DNA from: Bin55 sp965199895
GTDB lineage: Bacteria; Pseudomonadota; Gammaproteobacteria; Pseudomonadales; Azotimanducaceae
DNA length: 64,000 bases
Assembly: GCA_965199895.1 (NCBI GenBank)
Contig: CBDATJ010000010.1
Coordinates: forward strand, 186,001 to 250,000
Reading direction: 5' to 3'
The position numbers were made by a program, and so were the translations under genes. The notes under the pieces are model-generated. The model worked only from the letters and a program-made list of their open reading frames with translations, was not told the DNA's origin and searched no databases. How positions within the stretch are numbered: position 1 is the stretch's first letter; every line of letters starts with the position of its first letter. This document shows, one piece after another, positions 1 to 7,979 of this stretch.

Positions 1-1
1 T

Positions 2-838
2 GGTTATGCAAAGGAAGGTCCTTATGGTAAAAAAGGAGCCCTGGACGACTCGATACAGGCTGCGTCGGGTTTAGCGATGCTATTAGCACGAGGCGGTGAA
101 GACCCCAAGTACTTACCGACCATTGTTGCAGACAAGACTACTGCGATGTTTGTGGTACAAGCTGTTTTGGCAGCTTTAGTTCACAAGATGAATACAGGTC
201 AAGGTCAAGAGATCGAAGTTCCTATGTTTGAAAGTCTTGTCGCGTATGTGATGACCGAGCACCTGTGGGGGCAGTCCTTTGAGCCTTCGTTAGCACCGGC
301 GGGCTATGTTCGACTGATGGCTGAACATCGACGGCCGTACCGAAGCAAAGATGGTCGTTATCTAGCTCTCCTGCCCTATTGGGACAATCACTGGAAAACG
401 TTTTGTGAAACTGCCAATCGACCTGAACTGATCACCGATGAACGATTTACTAGCATGTCCAAGAGACTAGCAAATATCAATGAATCCTATCGTATCACTG
501 GCGAGATTGTTGCAACCAAAACACGAGATGAATGGATCGAATTACTCGGACACACCAATGTTCCGATTATGGTTGTCAATTCACTAGATGATCTACTAGA
601 AGATCCACATTTGATTGAAACTGAGTTTTGGCAAGCACACAACCATCCAACCGAAGGGAAGCTTCGTATGCCGAGTTCACCCATCAATTTTTCACGAACT
701 CCAACGACTACAGAACGCTTGCCACCACATCTCGGAGAACACACGGTCGAAGTCTTGCGTGAAACAGGACTCGCTGATGACACAGTCAACCAGATGCTCG
801 CGTCGGGTTCGGCCAAGTCGAATACTGTCAACCAATAA
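2..838 (+). CDS. CaiB/BaiF family CoA-transferase (5' end outside window)
   Basis: This is the C-terminal part (278 residues) of a class III CoA-transferase, which moves CoA between carboxylic acids or acts as an acyl-CoA racemase. The reading frame is open from base 2, so the true start lies upstream. The first visible residues (GYAKEGPYGKKG, then DDSIQAASGLA) match the family's central glycine-rich segment and the DxxxQAxSGL helix. The catalytic Asp of the family, in its N-terminal half, is not in view. The C-terminus has the usual TRDEWIELL and VPxxxVNSLDDLLEDPHL type motifs. It is followed after 11 bp by a small coiled-coil gene and then a cupin gene on the same strand, so it is probably part of one transcription unit. 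The substrate cannot be told from sequence. Confidence 0.93.
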   Translation, partial: GYAKEGPYGKKGALDDSIQAASGLAMLLARGGEDPKYLPTIVADKTTAMFVVQAVLAALVHKMNTGQGQEIEVPMFESLVAYVMTEHLWGQSFEPSLAPAGYVRLMAEHRRPYRSKDGRYLALLPYWDNHWKTFCETANRPELITDERFTSMSKRLANINESYRITGEIVATKTRDEWIELLGHTNVPIMVVNSLDDLLEDPHLIETEFWQAHNHPTEGKLRMPSSPINFSRTPTTTERLPPHLGEHTVEVLRETGLADDTVNQMLASGSAKSNTVNQ

Positions 839-849
839 TCGAGAACTCT

Positions 850-1137
850 ATGACATTTAATAACACTTCTATTAAACACAAGGTTTCGGACGAAACCAAA
901 AAATGGGTTGAAGAAGAAATTTCTGAACAAGAAAAACGGTATCGCAAGATCGAACAACAGATGGAAGCTCTGACCACGGAACGTGAAAAATGGTATCAAG
1001 AGTTTTTTGATCGAATTTCAACTCGTGGATTTAACCAAAACGGAGACGACAAAGTCCCAATTCCGAAATCTCAACTACCTGTCAAGGAAGAAGGCAGGAA
1101 AGATCAAGTTGTCTGGAAATATGGAGCCGACGACTAA
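850..1137 (+). CDS. Small coiled-coil protein of unknown function
   Basis: This is a 95-residue charged protein with no signal peptide and no membrane segment. Residues 15-55 are rich in Glu/Lys/Gln with heptad-like spacing and would form one long helix or coiled coil. The C-terminal third is polar and ends VVWKYGADD. I do not recognise a family. It sits 11 bp after the CoA-transferase stop and 56 bp before the cupin gene, in the same direction, so it is probably co-transcribed and may be a small partner subunit. The ATG at 850 is the only sensible start. An overlapping frame in the same place shows no protein-like features. Confidence 0.6.
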   Translation: MTFNNTSIKHKVSDETKKWVEEEISEQEKRYRKIEQQMEALTTEREKWYQEFFDRISTRGFNQNGDDKVPIPKSQLPVKEEGRKDQVVWKYGADD

Positions 1138-1193
1138 CCAATCGCTGAGCTGGTTCTTGCAGTTCTACAGTAATTAAATTAGGAGAAAGAACG

Positions 1194-2186
1194 ATGGCAC
1201 GACCTCATATTGAGCCGTATTGTGATCGAGACGAACACTTTAAGCCAATGACTATGGGCCAGTTTGGCCATGGAATGAGTTACAAGATGCTGAGCATGGA
1301 TACGGATACCGGAGCTTGTAGCTTATCGGTTCAGTTTGCAGCTGGATATAGTTGTACACCAGGCTTTTCTTGGTCAGAGTGTGAATTATTGGTGGTAGAA
1401 GGTGAGCTACAAGTGGGCGATCGAACTTGCCGAAAAGGTCACTACTTCTACGTACCCGCAGGATATTCAATGCCTGCAATTACATCTTCAGATGGATGTC
1501 TCGTTTTGCTGTTTTACAACACTGGCGCACCTAGCCATGAAGAATCTACCCAACATCACCCAGACGCTCTGACTAGCCTGTATCACGATGTCGATGCCTT
1601 CATGGACATCCCTTGGGCACTAGCAAATGTCACTGTACCTTCTGTCGCTAGTGGTTGCTTAATCAAGTTGTTGAACTTCAACCCGATGTCTCAAGCCATG
1701 TCCTTTATCTATTGCATGTCTCCAAACTTCTACCAGGACAACATTTCCTACCATGACTGTGCGGAAGAATCTTATCATTTGTGGGGAACATCATGGATGA
1801 TGCAGTTTGGTGACCTTCCCACTGGAGGATATTTTTGGCGACCCGCATACATCAACCATGGATCTTTTGCATCTGAGTTTGGTTGTATCGCATTTGGGCG
1901 AGTGGATTCCAAGTTGTTCAACCACTTCCACTACAACCCGTGGTCTACCCCAAAGGAAAATCGAGAACGCGCAGCTAAACGGTTGAGTAGACGTGATCCC
2001 CTTCTTTATCAGTGGGTGGTCAACAGGCACCACAATCATCCTCACAGTCCAGAAGATTTTGAAGATTCGATGTTGCGTCAAGGGAATCAGGAAGGCTTGA
2101 ACAACGAACACAAGACCGATGGACATACACACTCTCACTGGCATGGTCATCACCATTCCAACGAAGGGAGCGAATATCGACACTAA
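1194..2186 (+). CDS. Two-domain cupin protein with His-rich tail
   Basis: The product has 330 residues and is a bicupin-like protein without a signal peptide. The first cupin (about residues 45-105) has the ELLVVEGELQVGD strand pair and the GHYFYVPAGYS turn. The second (about 180-235) has a His/Glu-containing segment (DCAEESYHLWG) and GGYFWRPAYINHG, which supplies likely metal ligands. It resembles DUF4437-type cupins. These and related bicupins include metal-dependent hydrolases and dioxygenases, so no reaction is assigned. The last ~25 residues are extraordinarily His-rich (HTHSHWHGHHH), a probable metal-binding tail. A good ribosome site (AGGAGA) lies 7 bases before the ATG. It is grouped with the upstream CoA-transferase and the downstream hydrolase-fold gene. 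Confidence 0.8.
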   Translation: MARPHIEPYCDRDEHFKPMTMGQFGHGMSYKMLSMDTDTGACSLSVQFAAGYSCTPGFSWSECELLVVEGELQVGDRTCRKGHYFYVPAGYSMPAITSSDGCLVLLFYNTGAPSHEESTQHHPDALTSLYHDVDAFMDIPWALANVTVPSVASGCLIKLLNFNPMSQAMSFIYCMSPNFYQDNISYHDCAEESYHLWGTSWMMQFGDLPTGGYFWRPAYINHGSFASEFGCIAFGRVDSKLFNHFHYNPWSTPKENRERAAKRLSRRDPLLYQWVVNRHHNHPHSPEDFEDSMLRQGNQEGLNNEHKTDGHTHSHWHGHHHSNEGSEYRH

Positions 2187-2217
2187 CCGCTTATTCCATC
2201 AAGCATAGGTTATAGTT

Positions 2218-3063
2218 GTGGCTATCACTCGCCACTACACCATTTCTAAAACAGGGTTTCACACTCACTACCGGACATCGGGTAAAGGGTTTCCCGTGTT
2301 GATGTTGCATCCATCTCCTTTCTCATCTGCAATGATGGAAGGATTGATGCAAGTGATCGGTGAACAAGTTCAGTTGATTGCCCTCGATACTCCTGGTTAT
2401 GGAAATTCAGACTCTCTAAACCCTGAAGAACTAGCATCAACAGATGGACTCAGTCCCTATGTGAGCTGGTTGGATCGAGTTACCACCGATCTCAATCGGT
2501 CAAAGTTCGGAATCTACGGTTCTGCAACAGGGGCTCAAATTGCCATTGAATATGCACATGCGCACCCAGAATGTGTAGAGTTCTGCATCCTTGACAACGC
2601 TGCTCACTTCGAGCCAGAGGAGAGGGAGGAAATCATTGGGAATTACTTTCCAGATATTTCTCCTCAATCCAATGGCAGTCACCTTGAATTGGTGTGGAAG
2701 ATGTCTGATGGACTGTTCCGTTGGTTTCCGTGGTACAAAACAGATGAAGAGCACAAAATTAGTGAAAGCGAACCAGATCCACAAATCGTAAACGCAACAG
2801 CGTTAGCTTACTTGGTTGCAGGCAATGACTATCACCAAGCCTATGCCAGGGCGTTTCGTAACGAAGATGCTCGTCGAATACAGCGACTTATAGTACCAGT
2901 GCACGTTGTATTGTGGGAGGGAAGTATCTTGCAGAAATACTCGTCAAGAATTGATGAGTTTAATTGGAAGAAAAACGTTCACCTACATCACTGTCAAGGC
3001 GGCCAGGAAGAACGCTTTAACGAAATCAAGAGCGTGATTGAGAGCTATAGCTCCCATAGTTGA
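2218..3063 (+). CDS. Alpha/beta-hydrolase-fold protein, nucleophile position is Ala
   Basis: The product has 281 residues and starts at GTG. The fold is shown by the oxyanion-type loop HPSP at 31-34, the DTPGYGNSD motif at 57-65, and the nucleophile-elbow region at 98-108 (GIYGSATGAQI). In the family this elbow is G-x-Nuc-x-G, with Ser, Asp or Cys as Nuc. Here it reads G-S-A-T-G, so Ala103 occupies the catalytic position. It could therefore be a non-hydrolytic member, or the neighbouring Ser102/Thr104 could stand in; neither is shown. It follows the cupin gene by 31 bp, probably in the same operon. There is no signal peptide, so a cytoplasmic location is expected. Confidence 0.85.
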   Translation: MAITRHYTISKTGFHTHYRTSGKGFPVLMLHPSPFSSAMMEGLMQVIGEQVQLIALDTPGYGNSDSLNPEELASTDGLSPYVSWLDRVTTDLNRSKFGIYGSATGAQIAIEYAHAHPECVEFCILDNAAHFEPEEREEIIGNYFPDISPQSNGSHLELVWKMSDGLFRWFPWYKTDEEHKISESEPDPQIVNATALAYLVAGNDYHQAYARAFRNEDARRIQRLIVPVHVVLWEGSILQKYSSRIDEFNWKKNVHLHHCQGGQEERFNEIKSVIESYSSHS

Positions 3064-3197
3064 GGAATCAGCCTCCTCGGTAAAAAATTACTTTAAACTA
3101 TGCACTCTTATGCCACTATGGATTTCGAATTCCAAGCTAGCTGTATAGTTCTCGTCCGAAGCACTACAGAAACCAACCGAATATCTGACTCAGCCAA

Positions 3198-4079
3198 CTA
3201 GTAAATCAGCTCTACGAGCTCTCCACCTGCTCCCCGTTTGATGGTGCTCTCGAATCCCTCATACGGACCGCTCGAAATTCTACTACTTTCCATCGATTGC
3301 TGCTGTGTTGAAGTTTGAAACGATACACTCAAAATCCCAGTTTCTGGATACTCTGATGGTACTGGGAGTGATAAATCTTTAACTTCATCAAGTTCGATTA
3401 GGTTAGCTCCAGCAAGTTGAAGAGTAGCAACAGGATGTTGGATGTTTGGATCCACCCCTAAAGCATTGCTCAAAGTAGTAATTTTGGTATCAAAGCTGAT
3501 TCCAGTCGAACCACACAGAGCTTCATAGAAACCGAGTGCTTCCGTGCGGTTGGGTACCAGCGCTACGGGAATGAAGACACGATCTACGGTAGTGCGGGCC
3601 ATGGGAAGCTCAAAGCTTGGCACACTATCCATGATCTGAGTGAGATACATGACATCTCCTTCTGGAGTAACGCACTGCATAGCTCGAATGGCATCACTAA
3701 AAGCAAGATTTGCTGGTGTACCCAATACGGTGAGTTTAGCTGATTTCACTTCTTCGTAAAGAGTGTCAACAGACACTACATTGATTTCTAACGCTAACCA
3801 ACCGTACCTAGTGTATGGTTGCTTTCTAGTTGCTAAGGAAACTGAGCAAACTCGAATCCATGCGTCCTCGCACTTATTGGCCAACCAAAAACACTCACAT
3901 CCAGCAATACTTGGATAACCTAGTTGATTTGCCTCATCGGACGGCATGGGTACTGTAAACTCTAAAGTGTGATCAAGCGTTTTGCACCAGGTCTGAATTA
4001 GGGACTTAGCATCTACTGCACAGATTGTGGCATAAGCCACTGGTCCTAATCGAAGTGGGTGGGATGGGTTCAATGTCAT
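3198..4079 (-). CDS. Two-domain VOC (glyoxalase/dioxygenase-fold) protein
   Basis: The product has 293 residues built from two vicinal-oxygen-chelate-like halves. The N-terminal half (about 12-150) opens with GPVAYATICAVD and continues to DAIRAMQCVTPEGDVMYLTQI, a typical VOC betaalphabetabetabeta ending. The C-terminal half (about 165-290) begins VDRVFIPVALVPNRTEALGFYEAL. VOC proteins bind a metal and act as lyases, dioxygenases or resistance proteins. The metal ligands are not obvious here, and the first His position is replaced, so activity is uncertain. It is transcribed away from the DUF1330 gene, with a 158-bp shared upstream region, and converges with the hydrolase-fold gene. The function probably belongs to the surrounding catabolic cluster. 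Confidence 0.7.
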   Translation of the reverse strand: MTLNPSHPLRLGPVAYATICAVDAKSLIQTWCKTLDHTLEFTVPMPSDEANQLGYPSIAGCECFWLANKCEDAWIRVCSVSLATRKQPYTRYGWLALEINVVSVDTLYEEVKSAKLTVLGTPANLAFSDAIRAMQCVTPEGDVMYLTQIMDSVPSFELPMARTTVDRVFIPVALVPNRTEALGFYEALCGSTGISFDTKITTLSNALGVDPNIQHPVATLQLAGANLIELDEVKDLSLPVPSEYPETGILSVSFQTSTQQQSMESSRISSGPYEGFESTIKRGAGGELVELIY

Positions 4080-4237
4080 CTCATTGGTTAGTGAATTAAC
4101 TGTTTTGATCGAATTGGTAACTGTCTTATTCTGTCAGATACAACTTAATTCCATAGTTTCCACACGTTGATTTATTAAACTAGTAGCTTCCAGCATCTCC
4201 CATATAGAATTATTCCATCCGAGTCAACAGAGATTTC

Positions 4238-4543
4238 ATGGCTGCATACCTGATTGTAAAGGCACGAATATCCGACCGTTCAAAGTTTAACGAATACGCT
4301 CAATCGGTCACCAAATTAGTCAATCAATTTGGAGGTAAATACCTAGCAGTTTCTGGTAATCCAGAAGTTTTGGAGGGGAGCGATATAGGTGAGAGTGTAG
4401 TCATTCATGAATGGTCCAATAGAGAGCGAGCACGGGAATTTTGGTATTCGAATGAGTACCAGCAGGTGAAGAAATTACGCAAAGATACCGGGCAATTTTC
4501 GGTCGTTCTGGTTGATGGGTTACCTACGGAAAAAGGTTCATGA
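4238..4543 (+). CDS. DUF1330 family protein
   Basis: The product is a small soluble protein of 101 residues with a ferredoxin-like (dimeric alpha/beta barrel) fold. The DUF1330 signature is visible: an N-terminal AAYLIVKARISD strand, the GGKYLAVSG turn near residue 33, EGSDIGESVVIHEW, and the YSNEYQQVKKLR helix near residue 73. The biochemical role of the family is unknown; members often sit in catabolic clusters. Its stop overlaps the next start in an ATGA arrangement, indicating translational coupling with the nitrilase-like gene. It is divergent from the VOC gene. Confidence 0.85.
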   Translation: MAAYLIVKARISDRSKFNEYAQSVTKLVNQFGGKYLAVSGNPEVLEGSDIGESVVIHEWSNRERAREFWYSNEYQQVKKLRKDTGQFSVVLVDGLPTEKGS

Positions 4544-5595
4544 GCTCTAAAGAGATTCAACCCTATGTAGCCATGCCTCTTCAATTCAGGTGTGATACTG
4601 TGAATAGTGCAACCTCTATCCCTGAAGCCAGAGATCGGATCATGAGATCCCTCGACCGCTGTGCTAAGGTGATACGTTCGAGTATTGTGTTCGCTAACAC
4701 TTTTTTCTCTTCCAGAACTCGATTGGTTGTGCTACCTGAGTACTTTCTGACCGGTTTCCCGATGGGGGAAGATGTTGCTACATGGCAGAAGAAAGCGTGC
4801 CTTTCTATCAATGGTGAAGAGTACAAACAGCTCGGTCAGATTGCCCGAGATCAGAACATCTATCTTGCCGGTAACGTATATGAACTAGATCCTAACTTTG
4901 AGACCATCTACTTTCAGACCAGCATTGTCATAGATCCCAACGGTGAGGTAGTACTTAGATACCGGCGACTTATCTCCATGTACAGCGCAACCCCTCACGA
5001 TGTTCTAGATGCTTATCTCTATCACTACGGAGAAGACTCACTATTTCCCGTTGTAGATACAGAGATCGGGGTGTTAGGATGTATTGCATCCGAAGAAATA
5101 CTCTATCCTGAAATTTCGCGAGCATTAACTCTAAAAGGATCAGAAGTTCTGTGTCATTCGACAGGAGAAATTGGGAGCACTCGACCCACTGTCAAAAATG
5201 TAGCTAAACAAGCGCGAGCTTACGAAAATATTACGTACGTCGTTTCAGCGAATAATGCTGGTCTCTGTGGTACGGATTTTCCGGAAAGTTCTACTGATGG
5301 CCATTCACAGGTTGTCAACTATCAAGGTAGTGTGTTGGCTATAGCTAACGTCGGAGAATCCATGGTGGGTGCCTCGGAGATTGACATCATGGCACTCAGA
5401 CGGACACGATCTACTCCTGCAATGACCAATGTGCTGGGCAGACAGCGTCTAGAAATCTTCAAAGACATCTATAGCAAAGTGGTATATCCGGCCAACAACT
5501 TGCTTGTCGATGGACAGGTGATATCACCAAATCGCGCTCACTTTAGCAAGATGCAACAAGACGCGATTGCAAACCTGACCTGTCACAAGCCCTGA
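4540..5595 (+). CDS. Nitrilase-superfamily protein with altered catalytic triad
   Basis: The product has 351 residues and carries the carbon-nitrogen hydrolase fold. The catalytic Glu is present (Glu67 in VVLPEYFLTGFP). The usual Lys, normally in a YRK motif, reads YRR (Arg143 in VVLRYRRLIS). The cysteine region reads GVLGCIASEEILYPEISRAL. Counting back from the conserved PE, the nucleophile position is Ser184 (SEEILYPE), and a Cys lies three residues earlier (181). The fold is therefore clear but the Glu-Lys-Cys triad is not intact. A subgroup of nitrilase-like proteins with an ASEEILYPE motif exists, from memory. The gene is coupled to the DUF1330 gene and converges with the GntR gene only 9 bp away. 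An amidase role is possible but not supported by the active site. Confidence 0.85.
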   Translation: MSSKEIQPYVAMPLQFRCDTVNSATSIPEARDRIMRSLDRCAKVIRSSIVFANTFFSSRTRLVVLPEYFLTGFPMGEDVATWQKKACLSINGEEYKQLGQIARDQNIYLAGNVYELDPNFETIYFQTSIVIDPNGEVVLRYRRLISMYSATPHDVLDAYLYHYGEDSLFPVVDTEIGVLGCIASEEILYPEISRALTLKGSEVLCHSTGEIGSTRPTVKNVAKQARAYENITYVVSANNAGLCGTDFPESSTDGHSQVVNYQGSVLAIANVGESMVGASEIDIMALRRTRSTPAMTNVLGRQRLEIFKDIYSKVVYPANNLLVDGQVISPNRAHFSKMQQDAIANLTCHKP

Positions 5596-5604
5596 ATCGA
5601 ACTA

Positions 5605-6369
5605 TCAATCGATTTTCAGATCCATCTTGTATTGAAAGTGTTCGGGGTTGTAGAACGCGATCAAGAAATCTTTCATGTACTCTCGATCCCCTACTCTGTT
5701 GTAGGATCGACGAGTGAGGGTTAGAACAGGGCTGTGCTCCCGAACCCCCAGTCCTTTGGCTACCGAAGCATCAGCCAGAGCAGCGCTTATGGTCTGTGTT
5801 ACATGAGTTAGTTCTAACCCACTATCACGAAAGTAACTCAACCGCGGTTCGGTACAAAAAAGGGATGGATTACTAGGTTGTTGGACTCCAACAGTCCAAC
5901 TCACATAGTAGCCAAATTTTCTAGACTCACGTTCCCTGACACGTACCAGGTGCAAAGCCCGTTCATTCCCTCCGATTTCGAGTTCTTCTCGAATTTCTTC
6001 AGGTGGGATCAACATTTCACAAGTTATCACGTGGGCATATGAGCTTCGTGCCATTGATTCGATTTCTTGTAGCATCCCGATCAGGGGAGCCTTGACTGGT
6101 TTTTGAATATACCGGTAAATGACATGTGAGCCCTTCCCTCGTTTCCGTTCGATGAACTGCTCTTTCGCGAGTTCGTCCATCGCCCGCTTGGCGGTGATCC
6201 GAGAAACATTAAACACTAGCGCGAGTTGCTCTTCAGTCGGAATTTGCGTACGGTACGGAAGCGTTCCATCCAAGATATGATTCTTGAGAATGGCAAATAT
6301 TTGGTGATACAGGGGAGAACGATCCTTTGGATCTAGCCTCCCACTGAGGTCACCGTCGAACATTTGCAT
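5605..6369 (-). CDS. GntR-family (HutC/UTRA type) transcriptional regulator
   Basis: The product has 254 residues. The N-terminal winged helix (about 18-85) includes SPLYHQIFAILKN, TQIPTEEQLALVFNVSR and a wing ERKRGKGSHV, all typical of GntR. Residues from about 95 to 245 form the UTRA effector domain, with LHLVRVRERE and the closing ERKF/EHFQYKMD-type strands. These regulators normally repress a nearby operon until a small ligand binds. It is the last gene of a receptor / amine oxidase / regulator unit (36 bp after the oxidase), so it probably controls that unit and may sense the compound taken up or oxidised. Confidence 0.93.
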   Translation of the reverse strand: MQMFDGDLSGRLDPKDRSPLYHQIFAILKNHILDGTLPYRTQIPTEEQLALVFNVSRITAKRAMDELAKEQFIERKRGKGSHVIYRYIQKPVKAPLIGMLQEIESMARSSYAHVITCEMLIPPEEIREELEIGGNERALHLVRVRERESRKFGYYVSWTVGVQQPSNPSLFCTEPRLSYFRDSGLELTHVTQTISAALADASVAKGLGVREHSPVLTLTRRSYNRVGDREYMKDFLIAFYNPEHFQYKMDLKID

Positions 6370-6405
6370 TTCTGTATTATGGGGTTGTTGTGGTAGAAGA
6401 CTTGC

Positions 6406-7824
6406 TTACATATAGCTAGCAAGTACCTCTTTAGCAACTCTTTCTCCGCTTTCAAGTGCAGCCTCCATTCCGCGGCTTACAGAAGCAGTATGCTCGCCGG
6501 CGAAGTAGAGGTTGTGGTGAGGTTTACTCAGTGTTTTGAAGTAATGACTGATTTGTTTGGGCTTCCATGCGGGCCAGGTGCCCCTACTCAATGGATCCAT
6601 GTGCCATCTCACAAGTTTATGCTGTTCTATCGAATCAGCTGCTTGTGGAACTAGTGTCAAATATTCCGATACTATGGCAGCAGCTGCTTCTTCATCGTTC
6701 ATGCCATCCCAATAATCACAGGTATTTCCGTTTACCCATACGGTTACTAAGGCTCGATTGGTATCACCGATCTGTCGTATAAAGGCTCGACCTAGATTCC
6801 CGTTCGTCCAATAGCCACCAAACTTAGTGGGGTCAGCTTGTTCGATGATGTCATGGGATAGATAGCACTGGGTGACTTTGTGGTACTCCACTTTGGAGCT
6901 TGCTTCAACCAGTTTTTCTGGTAACCCGGGTTCGAATTCTATTCCACTCAGTGTAGGTAAAGGACAAGTGACTACGGCTCGTACAGCTTCGTACTTGGTC
7001 CCATCTTCACAATAAACGGTCACCATATCGTCACTTTGCTCGAGACGTAAAACCCTTCGATTTAGCTGTACTCGGGTGTGGAGAGATTCTGCCATCGCCT
7101 CGGTAAGCAATGAGGTTCCCCCTTCAATCTTTGAAAACAAAGGGCCACCGATTTCTAATGCTTTATTGAAATTAGCCTTGACGTGATAGTATGTCAGTAG
7201 TGAGGACTCACTTATCGCGTTGCCATAGCCATAGTTCGCATTGATTAAGCCAATTCCGAAATCCTGCATTCCTTGTTCTCGAAAGAACTGTTCAACAGCA
7301 ATGTCTCGTTCTATGAATTTAGGACTGTGCCAATCGGACAATTCCTCAAAGGGAGTTGGACCTGGGCGACCAAACCACAGTCTACTGAGAGGGGTTGATT
7401 TGTAGGGTTCGTCAAGTTGATTGGATTCGTGCTCTGCCCATTCACCACTTGTAATATGCTCTCCGTCGATCACATAGTCCATGGGTTTGGACTCAGAAGT
7501 CTCTATGAGATTCAGTTCCAGTGTGTTCGAAATAGACAGGAATCTGTGGTAGGTTGGACCTACTTGTACACCACCTGTTTCAGGTTGGTTGGGGACATCG
7601 TCAAGAGTCCACACTCTACCACCTACTCTATCTCTCGCTTCAAGTACTTGGACATGATGTCCAGCAGTTTCGAGTAGACGGGCAACATTAAGTCCAGAAA
7701 GGCCCGCACCGATTACTAGTATTTCAGACCTTGTTGAGGAAGCAAAAAGGGAAGGCACAAACGGAACACTTAGTAAGCCCCCGCTCACACTTTGTACGAA
7801 TCGTCTTCTACTATATCCAGTCAT
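6406..7824 (-). CDS. Tat-exported flavin amine oxidase
   Basis: This is an FAD-dependent amine oxidase of the monoamine-oxidase type. A Tat signal is visible at the N-terminus (SRRRFVQ followed by a hydrophobic stretch), so it likely works in the periplasm. The dinucleotide-binding motif GAGLSGLNVARLLE follows at about residues 37-50, then the GGRVW motif. The C-terminus has the flavin-contact motif YFAGEHTASVSRGMEAALESG. Members oxidise amines to aldehydes with H2O2 release. I place the start at the ATG at 7824, which gives the compact Tat signal; a TTG three codons upstream is the alternative. It lies 155 bp after the receptor gene and 36 bp before the GntR gene. Confidence 0.92.
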   Translation of the reverse strand: MTGYSRRRFVQSVSGGLLSVPFVPSLFASSTRSEILVIGAGLSGLNVARLLETAGHHVQVLEARDRVGGRVWTLDDVPNQPETGGVQVGPTYHRFLSISNTLELNLIETSESKPMDYVIDGEHITSGEWAEHESNQLDEPYKSTPLSRLWFGRPGPTPFEELSDWHSPKFIERDIAVEQFFREQGMQDFGIGLINANYGYGNAISESSLLTYYHVKANFNKALEIGGPLFSKIEGGTSLLTEAMAESLHTRVQLNRRVLRLEQSDDMVTVYCEDGTKYEAVRAVVTCPLPTLSGIEFEPGLPEKLVEASSKVEYHKVTQCYLSHDIIEQADPTKFGGYWTNGNLGRAFIRQIGDTNRALVTVWVNGNTCDYWDGMNDEEAAAAIVSEYLTLVPQAADSIEQHKLVRWHMDPLSRGTWPAWKPKQISHYFKTLSKPHHNLYFAGEHTASVSRGMEAALESGERVAKEVLASYM

Positions 7825-7979
7825 AGTACGCAATAAACTTGGAAACTAAACCTTCACAGAAAGGTAGAAGCCCTGTATTGGAATTCGTGCACGAGCCCCC
7901 TCAAATCGAGTTGAGGCTCGCGTTCACTACAGACTGTTGATGCTAGGTACTAGTTTCTGAACAAAGCTTGATGCTTGTC

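Noticed and set aside
487..999. 170-codon minus-strand open frame
   Set aside because: It is antisense to the CoA-transferase and small coiled-coil genes and has no protein-like motifs.
3062..3080. Hairpin GAGGA/TCCTC as a terminator
   Set aside because: Short stem with no T run on either strand.
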